A stretch of 64,000 bases of DNA from Levilinea saccharolytica (GTDB lineage Bacteria; Chloroflexota; Anaerolineae; Anaerolineales; Anaerolineaceae): NCBI RefSeq assembly GCF_001306035.1, contig NZ_LGCM01000042.1, forward strand, positions 1 through 64,000, given 5' to 3'. The notes below the pieces were generated by a model. It was not told where the DNA came from, made no database searches, and saw only the letters and a list, made by a program, of their open reading frames with translations. Position 1 is the stretch's first letter. The number at the start of each line of letters is the position of its first letter. The position numbers were made by a program, and so were the translations under genes. Below, piece after piece: positions 44,031 through 53,719 of the stretch.

Positions 44031-44405
44031 TTACTTGCCGTACATGGATAACAGTTCGCTCACGCGCTGGGTCAATTCATCCGGCGCAAAGGGCTTAAGC
44101 AAATATTCCGAAGCGCCCGCTTCCAGGCCGTTTTGAATTTCCGCATCCTGCCCCTTGGCCGATAAAAACACCACCGGAATGTGCTTGATGCGCTCGTCCA
44201 GTTTCATGGCCGCGCAGGCTTCGTAACCGGTCATGCGCGGCATGCGCACATCCATCAAAATCAAATCCGGCATCACGCCGGGGGCCGCTTCCAGGGCCTC
44301 GGCCCCGTTACCCACCGCCACCACGTCATGCCCGGCAAACTGCAAGGTAAAAGAGATCAAATCGCGAATATCGGGTTCATCTTCTGCAATTAATATTTTT
44401 GCCAT
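44031..44405 (-). CDS. CheY-like response regulator (single receiver domain)
   Basis: The 124 residues are one receiver domain: acidic pocket LIAEDEPDIRD near 5, phospho-Asp in LILMDVRMPRMTGYEACAAM near 53, switch Ser in VVFLSAKGQDAEI near 78 and the conserved Lys in YLLKPFAPDEL near 100. No output domain, so it probably works by protein contact. It lies 3 bases past the giant kinase stop and is the obvious phosphate acceptor. Confidence 0.92.
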   Translation of the reverse strand: MAKILIAEDEPDIRDLISFTLQFAGHDVVAVGNGAEALEAAPGVMPDLILMDVRMPRMTGYEACAAMKLDERIKHIPVVFLSAKGQDAEIQNGLEAGASEYLLKPFAPDELTQRVSELLSMYGK

Positions 44406-44408
44406 TCG

Positions 44409-47400
44409 TTATTCCTCTTGCGTAAACACCGGCAGCAGAAAGCTGAAGGTGCTGCCATTTCCAGGCTGGCTGGAAAACCAAATGCGTCCATGATGCATCT
44501 CGATGATCGTCTTGGAAAGCGACAGCCCCAGCCCCGTTCCGGCTGTGGCCAAAACCAGCGGGTCTTCGCCGCGGTAGAACCGTTCAAAAATCCGCCCCTG
44601 ATCTTTGGGGGCAATCCCAATGCCGTTGTCGGTCACATCCACCTGCACCCCTTGATCCACTGGGCGCATCTGCACCGTCACCAAACCGCCCGCGGGGGTG
44701 TAGTTATAGCCGTTGGTCACCAGGTTGCCCAACACCTGGCGCACGCGTTCCAAATCGCCCCGCACCAGCGGCAGATCGTCTGGGATCTCGTACACAAATT
44801 CCATCGCCTTATTTTCTTCGCGCGACCGGCGGCGAATATCCGCGTCCACGTCCTCTGCCACCTCGCGCAAGTTCACCGCCCGGAAATTCAGCGTCACCCG
44901 GCCCGATTCAATGCGCGAGATATCCAATAAATCGTTGACCAGCACGCTCAGCCGCTCGGTGTTGCTGCGCACAATTTCCAGGAAATGGCGCTGCTTATCG
45001 TTCACCGCGCCCGCCGCGCCCATCAGCATGATGTCCACATAGCCCTTGATCGAGGTCATGGGCGTGCGCAGTTCATGGCTGACATTGGCCACAAATTCCG
45101 ATTTCAGGCGGTCTACCTGCACTTCGTGGGTGATGTCGCGGAAAATGGACACCGTACCCAGGAATTCTTCGCGGTAAATGACCGCCGCCAAGTGCACCGC
45201 CACCACGCGCCCATCGTCCAGCTCGATCTGCTCGGCGAACATTTCGTTCTGGTATTGATAGGGGTGATCCGACCAGGCGCGGATGGTTTGCATCCAGCTC
45301 TGGGCTGCCTTGCCAAACAGGCCGGTAAACTGATCCAGGCTCTTTCCCACCACCTGCGCGCTGTCCATGCCCAAAATGCGCTGAGCCGAAAGGTTGAAGA
45401 GCGATATCTTGCCGCTTTCGTCCGTCACCAGCACACCGTCGGCCACCGCTTCCAAAATGGCGCGGGAACGCGTGGCGGCGATTTGCTGGTCGCGCAGCAT
45501 GGAGCCCATGTTTTCGGCCTGATCGCGAATGAGGTTAAACAGCTCGGCGTTGCCCAGGGTCACGCCCACCTGGCGGGCCACCGCTTCTACCAGCGATACC
45601 TGCTCCACCATAAAGAAGGCTTCCTGGCGGTGCAGCATGAGCAGTGTGCCGGAAATTTCTTCACCTAAAATCAGCGGAACGGCCACCACGCTGCGGTAAG
45701 GGGCCTGCGGGCCGCCTGTGCTGCTCCAGCGGGCGTCGTTGGGCAAATCGTCCACCAGGGCAGGCGCACGGTGGCGCATCACCCAGCGGGACAATTCTTT
45801 CTCCAGCAAACCGTCAGCGGAGCTGATCCCGTCCGCCCCGGCGCGGTAAATGGTGGGGCTGGTGGTCAGCAGAATCAGGCTTTGTTCGGCGCCCAGCGAG
45901 TCGTTTAGAACGCCCAGGGTGCGCGTGAGCACATGGCGCAGGTCCAGGCTGGCGGAAAGCTCGGTGATAATGCTCAACAGGGTTTGCGTGTTCTGGTGCT
46001 CGCGCATCATCTCGGCGGTGCGCTCTTCCACACGCCGTTCCAAATCTTCGGTCAACCGCCGGGTTTCAGCGAACAGGCGCGCGTTTTGCATGGCCAGGGC
46101 CGCCTGGTTGGTGACGGTGCGTCCCAGGTCAATTTCTGGCAGGCTGAAGCGGTACACTTCCTGCTTTTGCACCCACATCCACCCGTACAGATTACTGCCC
46201 GCCAGCAGCGGCAGGGCCATGAGGGCCTTCAGGCCGCGCGGCTCAAAGTGTCTGGCGGTCAGCGGCTGCAAATCGCGCTCCGTGTGCACATCTGCGCAGG
46301 TGAAAATCCCGCGCGAATCCGCCAGACGTTCAAACAAGGGCAGGCGCGGCAGAGCCAGCGGCAGCGCGCCCACCCCGCCGGGCAGCTCCATGCTCAGGCT
46401 CAATTCGCCCTTGGCCCCCAGCAGAACCGCCGAAACCCACTCGGCGCCCAAAGCGTCCTGCAGTTGGCGGGCCGTCACCTCCAGCACCGTATCCAAATCC
46501 AGAGCGCCTCCCAGGTCAAAGGAGAAGCGGTTCAGCATGGCCAGGCGCCGCGAGCGCTGATCCAGCTCGCCCGCGCGCCGTTCGCTTTCCTCAAACAGGC
46601 GCGCATTTTCCAGCGAAATGGCCGCCTGGCTGGCGAAGGTGGTGGCCGCTCGCACCTGATCGGCGCTGTAATAATCCGCTTCGGCTTTTTCCAGGGCAAT
46701 CGCCCCCACCAGTTGGCCTTTGGCCACCAGGGGGATGCCCACCCACGAAAGGTAATCCGGCTCAATCAAGCTGGGGAAACGCTCATCCAGGCGCACATCC
46801 GGCACGCACAAAGCCTGCCCGGTGGCGATCATCTCCTGGAAGAGGCGGCTGTCCTGAATATCCACCGAAAGGCCCACCTGACGGGCGTCATCTGCAAAAC
46901 CCTGCGCCGCCGCCACCGAAAGCTGCTCCCCATTGCGCAGCCATAGGGTGGCCGTGTCAAAGGGCAGCACCTTGCGCAGATGCCCTAGCAGGGTGGTGAT
47001 GAGGTCTTCGCTTTGCAGGTTGGAAGCCAGCGCGCCCGAAACCTGATTCAAGGCCATCAGTTGCGCCGCGCGTTCTTCTGCCGAAACGAACAGGCGTGCG
47101 TTTTCTAACGCCAGGGCAGCCTGTTGGCCCAATGACTCGGTAAAGACCTGATCGTCCGCGCTGAAGGCCTCAGAGCGGGTGAAATTGTCAATCACCAGCA
47201 CCCCCAGGGCCTGATCACCCCGCAGCAGCGGCACCACCAGGCTGGAAAGCGGCAGCCGTTCGCCAATGGCCTTGCGGTAGGTCAGCAGATCTTCCGGCCC
47301 CAGGTTGTAATCTTGGGCCAGCCGCATTTCTGCCGCGCGCTGGGTTTGGCGCGAGAGGAAGGCGCGCACCGGCAACGGGGCGTTTTCGCGCTGCTCCGCA

Positions 47401-50400
47401 TCCACCGTAAAGCGCAGCGTCTTCAAGCGGCCAGAGTCCGCATAGCCCTGAGCCGCACGCACATTCAACGTTTGATCCTTCGCGTCCCACAGCCCCACCC
47501 AGGCGGCGTTGGCGCTGGGCAGCACGCGCAAAATCGTCTCGGCCAGCACGTCCAAAATGGAATTGGGGTCCAAACTGCCCAGGCGGCGGCTGAAATCGAG
47601 CAGACGGTCCAGCTCATCCACACGCCGCCGTGTGTCGGCCAGATACTGCAAATTCTGTAAAGCGATTTCGACCTGACTGGTGAGCTGCGAGAACAGCTGG
47701 TGATCTTCCGGCCCAAAAGGCGGCAGCGGCTGGGTTCCCACCGCCAGCAGCGCCGCCTGGCGGCCTTCGCCCACGCGAATGGGCAGGCCAATCAGGCTGC
47801 GAGCTTCCAACGCGTTCAGCAGCGGGGCGTTTTTCCAGGTGTTGTGGGTGCTGCGGTCGGACACCAGCAAAATGCTGCCGTCTTCCAAAATCTGGCGCAG
47901 CGGGTTGCGCTGCCCAAAAAGCGCGTCGGGGTTGACCCCTGCCGGAACCGTGCCGATCACCTCGGCCAGGCGCGGGCCGCCAGCAGCCGCCTCGGCGATC
48001 AAGACGGTTTGCAGGTTGAAGCGCGCCAAAATCTCGCGGGCCATGGTCTTGAGCACGGCCTGAGCGTTGGGCTGGCGGCTGGACATCACCGCCAATTCCA
48101 TACCCGTGCGCGTCTGATGGATCTGACGCTCCAGGTTCTGAATGGACAGGGTTTGCGAAAGCTGGCGGCGCAGCAGCATGGGCAAATTGGCGCGCGCGGC
48201 CTGGGCGGCCTGCGCCGCGCGGCTGCGGGCGATCTCCAGGGCGCTGGCTTCGCTTTGCAGCTTCTCCACGCCGTAATATGACTCCAGGGTCAGCGCCACC
48301 TGCAAAGCGAAAAGCTCCAGAGCCTGCAAAGTGGGCTGGTCGGGCTGCAAACCGTCGCGCGGAGAATCCAGGCTGATCAAGCCCAGCGGCTGGCCCTGGT
48401 TGTCGTACATGGGCAGCAGCAAAAAGTCTTCTGGGTTCCACAGGCCCTTTTGGCGCTGCCCCACGGCCGGGGTAACCCGCAGCACGTGCACATCCTCAGG
48501 AATCACCGGACGCTGATCCGAGGGGATGTAATAAGCGTTGCCAATTTTGTAGCTTGGGTCTAAAAGCACGCTCAACCCCTCCCAGGGCTGCTGCTGCGCG
48601 GTCAGGTCCTGCCAGGCGGCATCGGTGAAGCCCACCCCGCTCACCCGCCGCAGGGCGTGGGCGGCGGCGTCGTACACACTGATTAACACCACCTCGAAGG
48701 GCGTGGTTTCGGTGATGGCCGCGGCGATCACCCGCAAATTTTCTTCCAACGAGCCGTTGGTGCGCAGCGCCTGGAACACCTGGAAGAGCTTGTTCAGGGT
48801 GTCCACTTCGCGTTTCAGCAGTTCACCGCGCCGCAGTTGGGATTCAAATTGGAAAGCATTGCTCAGGGCGATGGAGGCCTGCGCGGCCAGCGACTGCACA
48901 ATTTCCACCGCGGAGGGGTCAAAGAACCCCACCCGCTCGGCAAACAGGGCAATCACCCCCGACTGCTGTTGGTTCACGCGCAGCGGCACGGCCAGGGCTG
49001 ATGCGCTGCCCTCGCGCGCCGGGGGCAATTCCGCTGCATCCCAATCGGCCACCACCACCGGCTGCTCGCTGGCCAAGGCCCGCCGCACCAGGGGGTCATC
49101 TGCCCGCGGGGGTTCTCCCACGGCGTACAGCACGGTATCCGTCTCGGGGCCGCGCTCCAGATCAAAGAGCAGCACCCCGCCTGCATTGGCGTGCGCGGTG
49201 CGCAGGGCTTCTTCCAACACCAGCCGTAAAATCGATTCCAGGTCCAGCGAGGTGCTCAATTCGCGGCTGATGCGCATCAGCGCCGTCAGCTGCTCCACCC
49301 GGTGGCGCAGGCTTTCATCGGTCTGCGTCACCAAATAGCTCTGTTCCACCACCCCGGCCAACTGCCCCGCCGCGGTGGAAACCACCTGCATATCGCCGCG
49401 GTCAAAGAAATTGGCCGCGGTGCTGCCCAGCCACAGCTCGCCAATGCCTTCATCGCGCACCACTAAAGGCACCACCACCGCGGAGACAATATCCAGGGTC
49501 TGGAAGAACTGGCGGTAGAAGGGGATGATGGGCTTTTGGCCGATTTCCAGCAGCTCCAACAGGGTGGGGTGCAGGCTGGCCGAAACGGTGAAGGGGAACT
49601 GCGGATCGTCCGCCGTCAGGCTGATGCTGCGCTCCTGGAGGCGTTTTTGGGTTCCGTAGGCTGAATCTTTGTGCAGCAGCAGGCTGGTGCGGTCCGCGTT
49701 GAGCAGGAACACCGCGCCTACCTGTGCATGCAGGAGATGTGCAAGCTCCTGCAAGGAGAACTTGAGGATTTCATCCAACGTGGCCGCCGAAGAGGTCAGG
49801 CTGGCGATGCGCCGCAGCCCCTCGGCGCGCTGGGCGCGCTGGCGCGACAGGTGCATCAGGCCGGCATTTTCCAAAATCGGCGCCACCTGATTGGCGATGA
49901 TGGTCAGCAAGTGCATTTCATCCTGCGAGAACACCGCCTGCCCGCCGCTGTGGTTGGATGCCTGCAAATAACCCAACATGCGCCCGCCGGTCACCAGCGG
50001 AACCAGGGCCGTCTCGCGCAGGCTGGCCCCCTGCGAAAGGCGTTCCAGTTCCAGCCGCGCCCAGTTGGGGTCTTCGGCTGCGTTTTCGCTCAGAATGATA
50101 TCCTGGGCCAGCAAGGCCGCTTCCAGCGGGCTGCCAGGGTTCACCCTCACCTTGTACAGCTCCAGGAACTGCGGCGGCAGGCCGTAGAAGGGAACCTGCC
50201 CCTCCAGGCTGCGCTGACTTTCGTTGTAGAGCAAAAAGCCGAGGATATCCACCGCCACCAGCGGGGCAATGCTTTGCACCAGGTTGGTGAACAGCGTCTG
50301 CGAATCGCGCGCCGAGGAAAACGCCTGGGCCAGTTGGGCCAGGCCGTTCAGCTCGTTAGCGCGATGCTGCTCCATCCGATAGAGCAAAGCGTTGTGCACG

Positions 50401-51341
50401 GCCACCGCCGCCTGATCCCCCAGCAAGCGCAGCAGATCCAGATCATCCTTCTGATACTCGCCTTCGTTCAGACTGGCCAGGGTCAGCGTGCCCAAGAATT
50501 CCTGTCCCACAATCAGCGGCACGCTCATCCACGCCCGCGCCAAAAGTCCCCCGACTTCCATCATCGAAGGACGGCCTTCGGCGGCGTCCATCTCAGGGCC
50601 GACCACCGCCTGCATGGTGCGCGCCACCTGCCCGGCCAGGCCTTCGCCCACCGCGATGCAGTCGTCCATCCGTTCCAGCTGAAATTCCTGCGGCACAATC
50701 CCGGTCAGGCGGTAGGGGCGCAAGGCCTCCATCTCCGCCTCCCATACCGCCACTTCCGAAAAATCGGCGGGCAGCACGCGGCGAATCTCCACCAGCACGG
50801 CCCGCAGGGTTTCCTGCAAATCCAAGCTGGAGGCCATCGCGCGGGTCAGATCAATATAGGTTTGCAGGGTCTCTGAGGTGAGATTGGGTGAGGCGTCAGC
50901 CAGGGCTGCGCCGCTTTCAGGCGCGCGCAGCGTCACCACCACGGCTGCCTCGGGCGCAAGGGGCAGGCGGTACGATGTGCCCACCATAGGGCGCCCGTTC
51001 ACCACCAGGGGCGATTGTCCCTCGGCCCCGCACAGGCTGAGAAAAGCGTCCTGCGGGCGTATGGCGCGCGCCACCCGTTCCAGGCTGGGCGTTTCCCCCT
51101 CCGAAAGCTGCAAGGCCTCGCGCGCCGCGCTGTTGAAGGAAGCCAGCCGCCCCCCCGGCAGCACCACAAATACCAGATCTGTGTGAGAAGAAAGGGTCTC
51201 ATCCACCGTTGGGGCGGCGTCAGAAGGAGGCATGGGGCGCAGACGGGGAATAGAACGCGCAGTCAGGCGCGTTAATACCCAGAAGGCAAGACCCAAAAGA
51301 CCGACGACGATCCCCAGGCTGAATGGATCGAAACCAGGCAT
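44409..51341 (-). CDS. Giant multi-GAF sensor histidine kinase (2310 residues)
   Basis: The protein autophosphorylates on His in response to signals sensed by stacked domains. In order: one membrane helix (residues 8-24); a PAS-like segment (about 48-130); ten GAF-like domains beginning near 172, 343, 517, 695, 860, 1090, 1255, 1442, 1612 and 1797; a PAS domain near 1959 (ILEAVADGVLVTDESGK); HisKA with VANVSHELRTPM near 2085; and HATPase_c with N-box VLGNLVTNGYNYTP, G1 DNGIGIAPKDQG near 2233 and G2 AGTGLGLSLS near 2264. Conserved Cys for bilin binding was not obvious in a GAF. Response-regulator genes flank it at 9 and 3 bases, so all are one operon. The many GAF units suggest tandem duplication. 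Confidence 0.93.
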   Translation of the reverse strand: MPGFDPFSLGIVVGLLGLAFWVLTRLTARSIPRLRPMPPSDAAPTVDETLSSHTDLVFVVLPGGRLASFNSAAREALQLSEGETPSLERVARAIRPQDAFLSLCGAEGQSPLVVNGRPMVGTSYRLPLAPEAAVVVTLRAPESGAALADASPNLTSETLQTYIDLTRAMASSLDLQETLRAVLVEIRRVLPADFSEVAVWEAEMEALRPYRLTGIVPQEFQLERMDDCIAVGEGLAGQVARTMQAVVGPEMDAAEGRPSMMEVGGLLARAWMSVPLIVGQEFLGTLTLASLNEGEYQKDDLDLLRLLGDQAAVAVHNALLYRMEQHRANELNGLAQLAQAFSSARDSQTLFTNLVQSIAPLVAVDILGFLLYNESQRSLEGQVPFYGLPPQFLELYKVRVNPGSPLEAALLAQDIILSENAAEDPNWARLELERLSQGASLRETALVPLVTGGRMLGYLQASNHSGGQAVFSQDEMHLLTIIANQVAPILENAGLMHLSRQRAQRAEGLRRIASLTSSAATLDEILKFSLQELAHLLHAQVGAVFLLNADRTSLLLHKDSAYGTQKRLQERSISLTADDPQFPFTVSASLHPTLLELLEIGQKPIIPFYRQFFQTLDIVSAVVVPLVVRDEGIGELWLGSTAANFFDRGDMQVVSTAAGQLAGVVEQSYLVTQTDESLRHRVEQLTALMRISRELSTSLDLESILRLVLEEALRTAHANAGGVLLFDLERGPETDTVLYAVGEPPRADDPLVRRALASEQPVVVADWDAAELPPAREGSASALAVPLRVNQQQSGVIALFAERVGFFDPSAVEIVQSLAAQASIALSNAFQFESQLRRGELLKREVDTLNKLFQVFQALRTNGSLEENLRVIAAAITETTPFEVVLISVYDAAAHALRRVSGVGFTDAAWQDLTAQQQPWEGLSVLLDPSYKIGNAYYIPSDQRPVIPEDVHVLRVTPAVGQRQKGLWNPEDFLLLPMYDNQGQPLGLISLDSPRDGLQPDQPTLQALELFALQVALTLESYYGVEKLQSEASALEIARSRAAQAAQAARANLPMLLRRQLSQTLSIQNLERQIHQTRTGMELAVMSSRQPNAQAVLKTMAREILARFNLQTVLIAEAAAGGPRLAEVIGTVPAGVNPDALFGQRNPLRQILEDGSILLVSDRSTHNTWKNAPLLNALEARSLIGLPIRVGEGRQAALLAVGTQPLPPFGPEDHQLFSQLTSQVEIALQNLQYLADTRRRVDELDRLLDFSRRLGSLDPNSILDVLAETILRVLPSANAAWVGLWDAKDQTLNVRAAQGYADSGRLKTLRFTVDAEQRENAPLPVRAFLSRQTQRAAEMRLAQDYNLGPEDLLTYRKAIGERLPLSSLVVPLLRGDQALGVLVIDNFTRSEAFSADDQVFTESLGQQAALALENARLFVSAEERAAQLMALNQVSGALASNLQSEDLITTLLGHLRKVLPFDTATLWLRNGEQLSVAAAQGFADDARQVGLSVDIQDSRLFQEMIATGQALCVPDVRLDERFPSLIEPDYLSWVGIPLVAKGQLVGAIALEKAEADYYSADQVRAATTFASQAAISLENARLFEESERRAGELDQRSRRLAMLNRFSFDLGGALDLDTVLEVTARQLQDALGAEWVSAVLLGAKGELSLSMELPGGVGALPLALPRLPLFERLADSRGIFTCADVHTERDLQPLTARHFEPRGLKALMALPLLAGSNLYGWMWVQKQEVYRFSLPEIDLGRTVTNQAALAMQNARLFAETRRLTEDLERRVEERTAEMMREHQNTQTLLSIITELSASLDLRHVLTRTLGVLNDSLGAEQSLILLTTSPTIYRAGADGISSADGLLEKELSRWVMRHRAPALVDDLPNDARWSSTGGPQAPYRSVVAVPLILGEEISGTLLMLHRQEAFFMVEQVSLVEAVARQVGVTLGNAELFNLIRDQAENMGSMLRDQQIAATRSRAILEAVADGVLVTDESGKISLFNLSAQRILGMDSAQVVGKSLDQFTGLFGKAAQSWMQTIRAWSDHPYQYQNEMFAEQIELDDGRVVAVHLAAVIYREEFLGTVSIFRDITHEVQVDRLKSEFVANVSHELRTPMTSIKGYVDIMLMGAAGAVNDKQRHFLEIVRSNTERLSVLVNDLLDISRIESGRVTLNFRAVNLREVAEDVDADIRRRSREENKAMEFVYEIPDDLPLVRGDLERVRQVLGNLVTNGYNYTPAGGLVTVQMRPVDQGVQVDVTDNGIGIAPKDQGRIFERFYRGEDPLVLATAGTGLGLSLSKTIIEMHHGRIWFSSQPGNGSTFSFLLPVFTQEE

Positions 51342-51350
51342 GAGCGATCC

Positions 51351-52253
51351 TTAGCCGTTGGAAGCAGCCGCATCCAGGCGGCGTTCCTCCGCGGCAATTT
51401 CGGTGATTTCGCGAATGTCGGCAAAGGTGTGGGTGGAAGGACTCACCAGCCCCACCGCCAGACTCATCAGTGGGCTTTTTTCCATTTTGCCGCTGTCATC
51501 AGGGGCCATCATGAAGCCCTGTTGGCGATCCATAAAGTTGTAATGCGACTGCACTTCCTCGTTGAAGCGGGTCTTGAGCTGTTGGCGAATTTCGCCCGCC
51601 GTGGTCTCGGAAGTCATGATCACAAAATTGTCCCCGCCCGCGTGACCGATAAAATCGTTGGCCGTGCCCAGGGTGTCCACCACCTCGCCCAGAAGCATAC
51701 CCGCAAACCGCAGCACGTCGTTGGCGGCGATGAATCCGTACACATCCTTAAACGCATCGAAATAATTGATGCGCAGATCCATAAAAGCCCAGCCCTTTTG
51801 GCGAATCAGGCGGCGCAGTTGATCTTCGATCAGGCGCCCCGCGGGCAAACCCGATTGCGGGTCCGTCAGGCTTTCGCGCTCGGCGCGGGCAATGGCGTTT
51901 TGCACGCGCAGTTTCAGCTCTTCAATATCAAAGGGCTTGGTGATGTAATCGTCCGCGCCCAGTTCCAGGCCCTGCAGTTTATCGCTGCGCTCATCTTTTT
52001 GGGTCAAAAAGATGACCGGGATATGGCTGGTGCGCGTGTTGGTGCGCAGGGTGCGGCACACCTCATAACCGTCAATATCCGGGAGCATGATATCCAGGAC
52101 GATCAGGTGCGGCATCACCTGTCGGGTTTTCTCCAACGCTTCCGAGCCGCGCTGGGCAAGGTCCACATCGTAGCCCTGGCCGTTGAAGTAAATTCGAAGC
52201 ATGTTTGAAATATCAGGGTCGTCTTCCACGATCATTAGGCGGGCTTTACTCAT
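51351..52253 (-). CDS. Response regulator with degenerate GGDEF domain
   Basis: Of 300 residues, about 1-125 form a receiver domain with phospho-Asp in HLIVLDIMLPDIDGYEVCRT near 50 and Lys in YITKPFDIEELK near 102. Residues about 140-295 resemble GGDEF, but the signature is GHAGGDNFVIM (GGDNF) and the acidic metal residues of the fourth and fifth positions are altered, so cyclase activity is unlikely; it may bind GTP or c-di-GMP, or act by contact. ATG 52253 has GGGAGG 5 bases upstream. First gene of the kinase operon. Confidence 0.85.
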   Translation of the reverse strand: MSKARLMIVEDDPDISNMLRIYFNGQGYDVDLAQRGSEALEKTRQVMPHLIVLDIMLPDIDGYEVCRTLRTNTRTSHIPVIFLTQKDERSDKLQGLELGADDYITKPFDIEELKLRVQNAIARAERESLTDPQSGLPAGRLIEDQLRRLIRQKGWAFMDLRINYFDAFKDVYGFIAANDVLRFAGMLLGEVVDTLGTANDFIGHAGGDNFVIMTSETTAGEIRQQLKTRFNEEVQSHYNFMDRQQGFMMAPDDSGKMEKSPLMSLAVGLVSPSTHTFADIREITEIAAEERRLDAAASNG

Positions 52254-52355
52254 CAAGGCCTCCCTCAAAAACGGATGTGCATATGATTCCAACCGCCGCA
52301 GGCCAGCTCCCAGGCGGCCTTTGGCCAGGCCGCGGATAGACAGCGGCCCGTTAAT

Positions 52356-52361
52356 ATTATA
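52356..52361 (-). promoter_or_regulatory. -10 box of the giant-kinase operon
   Basis: A minus-strand TATAAT lies 102 bases upstream of ATG 52253. A matching -35 is weak. The 180-base gap (52254-52433) holds no gene and contains C/G-rich partial inverted repeats near 52300-52345. Confidence 0.4.
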
Positions 52362-52433
52362 TCGTCATAATGAAATCTTACCTATTGGAGACGAGGGCAA
52401 ATGGGTTTACAACTTTGTTATGAAGCGCCCCAA

Positions 52434-53711
52434 TCACCAGGATTCCATGCTCTTTTCGCCGGGGCGCGGGTATAAACGCGGATGATTCACCGACCCGCGC
52501 ATGGTATGGTGATCGCTGTCTTCGTAATGCACATCGCGGTCAATCACCCGGCGCTGTGCCGAGGCCGCCAGCACCACATCCGATTCAATCGTGCGCGCGG
52601 GGTAGATGATCATGCCCGCCCCGATGCGGCAATTATGCCCCACACAGCCGCCCAACACGGGCCGGTTGGCGTCTTTCAAGACCCCATTCCCATCCCGAGC
52701 CTTGATCCCCGCCGACAGCAGGTTGAAATCGGTGAAGGTGCTGCCCGCCCCAATGAAGGAATTGCGCCCCACCACGCACATTTGCAGACAGGTATTTTGC
52801 GCCACCATGCTGTTGTCCATAATGGAAGTCATAAACAGCGCCGCGCGGAAGGGCAAAAACGTCCCGTCGCCCACCACCGAAAGCATCAGCTGGCAGCCCT
52901 GCGAAACGTTGACGTTATCGCCGATGATGCAGTTCTCAATCACCGCCCCCGCCCCCACCGTGACGTTGTTGCCGATGGTGGTGGGCCCGTGGATCACCGC
53001 CGATGGGTCAATCACACAGTTTTTTCCGATTTGGACCACCTTAGAACATTCCAGCAGCTGCTTACCCTCATACAGCGCCGCCGCCAACACGCCCAGCTTA
53101 AAGCCCAGGTCGGTGTTCAGGCGGTTTTCAAAACGCGCCCCGCGGCCAAACAGACCGAATACGGTGTCAATGATGAAAATATGCACCCACGAATCAATCG
53201 CCATCAAACTGCGCAGGGGAACCTGATACACCAGGTCGCCCTGACCGGTGGCCATGTAGGTGGGCACGTGATAATAGCCGATCTCACGCGCCTGCAAATC
53301 AATCACCAAAGGCGCCGCGTCGGCTTCGGGGCCGTTGGGGTAATACCACATATCCGCCAGATACAGGCCGCCCACCGGCGTGTACGACAGCGACAGCGGC
53401 AGGCAGTGTTCGCGAAAGGCGGGGTCATCCAACGAAAAAGCCGCCCGCGAAGGGCGCTTGCGCTTGCGAGCTTCTTCTAAAAAGGCCTGGATATAAAATT
53501 CGTCAAAAAACAGGTTGTCGCGGTAAACCAGGCAAGCGTCTTTCACCTGCGGCAGCGGCGAGCCTTCGGGCAGCTCCACCTCGCGGGTCACATACGGATA
53601 AAGCACGTCGCGCTGCAGCAGCCATAAGGGCTTGTTTTGAATGCGCAGATCGCGCGCGGGTTCGTTGAATGGGCGGATGGAACGTTTGCTTTGTAGGATG
53701 ATTTTCAGCAT
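52434..53711 (-). CDS. Left-handed beta-helix (hexapeptide-repeat) protein
   Basis: The 425 residues have an N-terminal domain of about 230 residues I do not recognise (LWLLQRDVLYPYVTREVELP) and a C-terminal left-handed beta helix from about 240: GKNCVIDPSAVIHGPTTIG, then NNVTVGAGAVIENCIIGDNV and GHNCRIGAGMIIYP, with the isoleucine-valine-rich six-residue periodicity of acyl- or nucleotidyl-transferases. No nucleotidyltransferase GxGTRM motif is seen. ATG 53711 excludes an unlikely 67-codon extension. It is the last gene of the GTPase-V4R operon, 8 bases after V4R. Confidence 0.78.
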   Translation of the reverse strand: MLKIILQSKRSIRPFNEPARDLRIQNKPLWLLQRDVLYPYVTREVELPEGSPLPQVKDACLVYRDNLFFDEFYIQAFLEEARKRKRPSRAAFSLDDPAFREHCLPLSLSYTPVGGLYLADMWYYPNGPEADAAPLVIDLQAREIGYYHVPTYMATGQGDLVYQVPLRSLMAIDSWVHIFIIDTVFGLFGRGARFENRLNTDLGFKLGVLAAALYEGKQLLECSKVVQIGKNCVIDPSAVIHGPTTIGNNVTVGAGAVIENCIIGDNVNVSQGCQLMLSVVGDGTFLPFRAALFMTSIMDNSMVAQNTCLQMCVVGRNSFIGAGSTFTDFNLLSAGIKARDGNGVLKDANRPVLGGCVGHNCRIGAGMIIYPARTIESDVVLAASAQRRVIDRDVHYEDSDHHTMRGSVNHPRLYPRPGEKSMESW

Positions 53712-53719
53712 CCGCAGCC

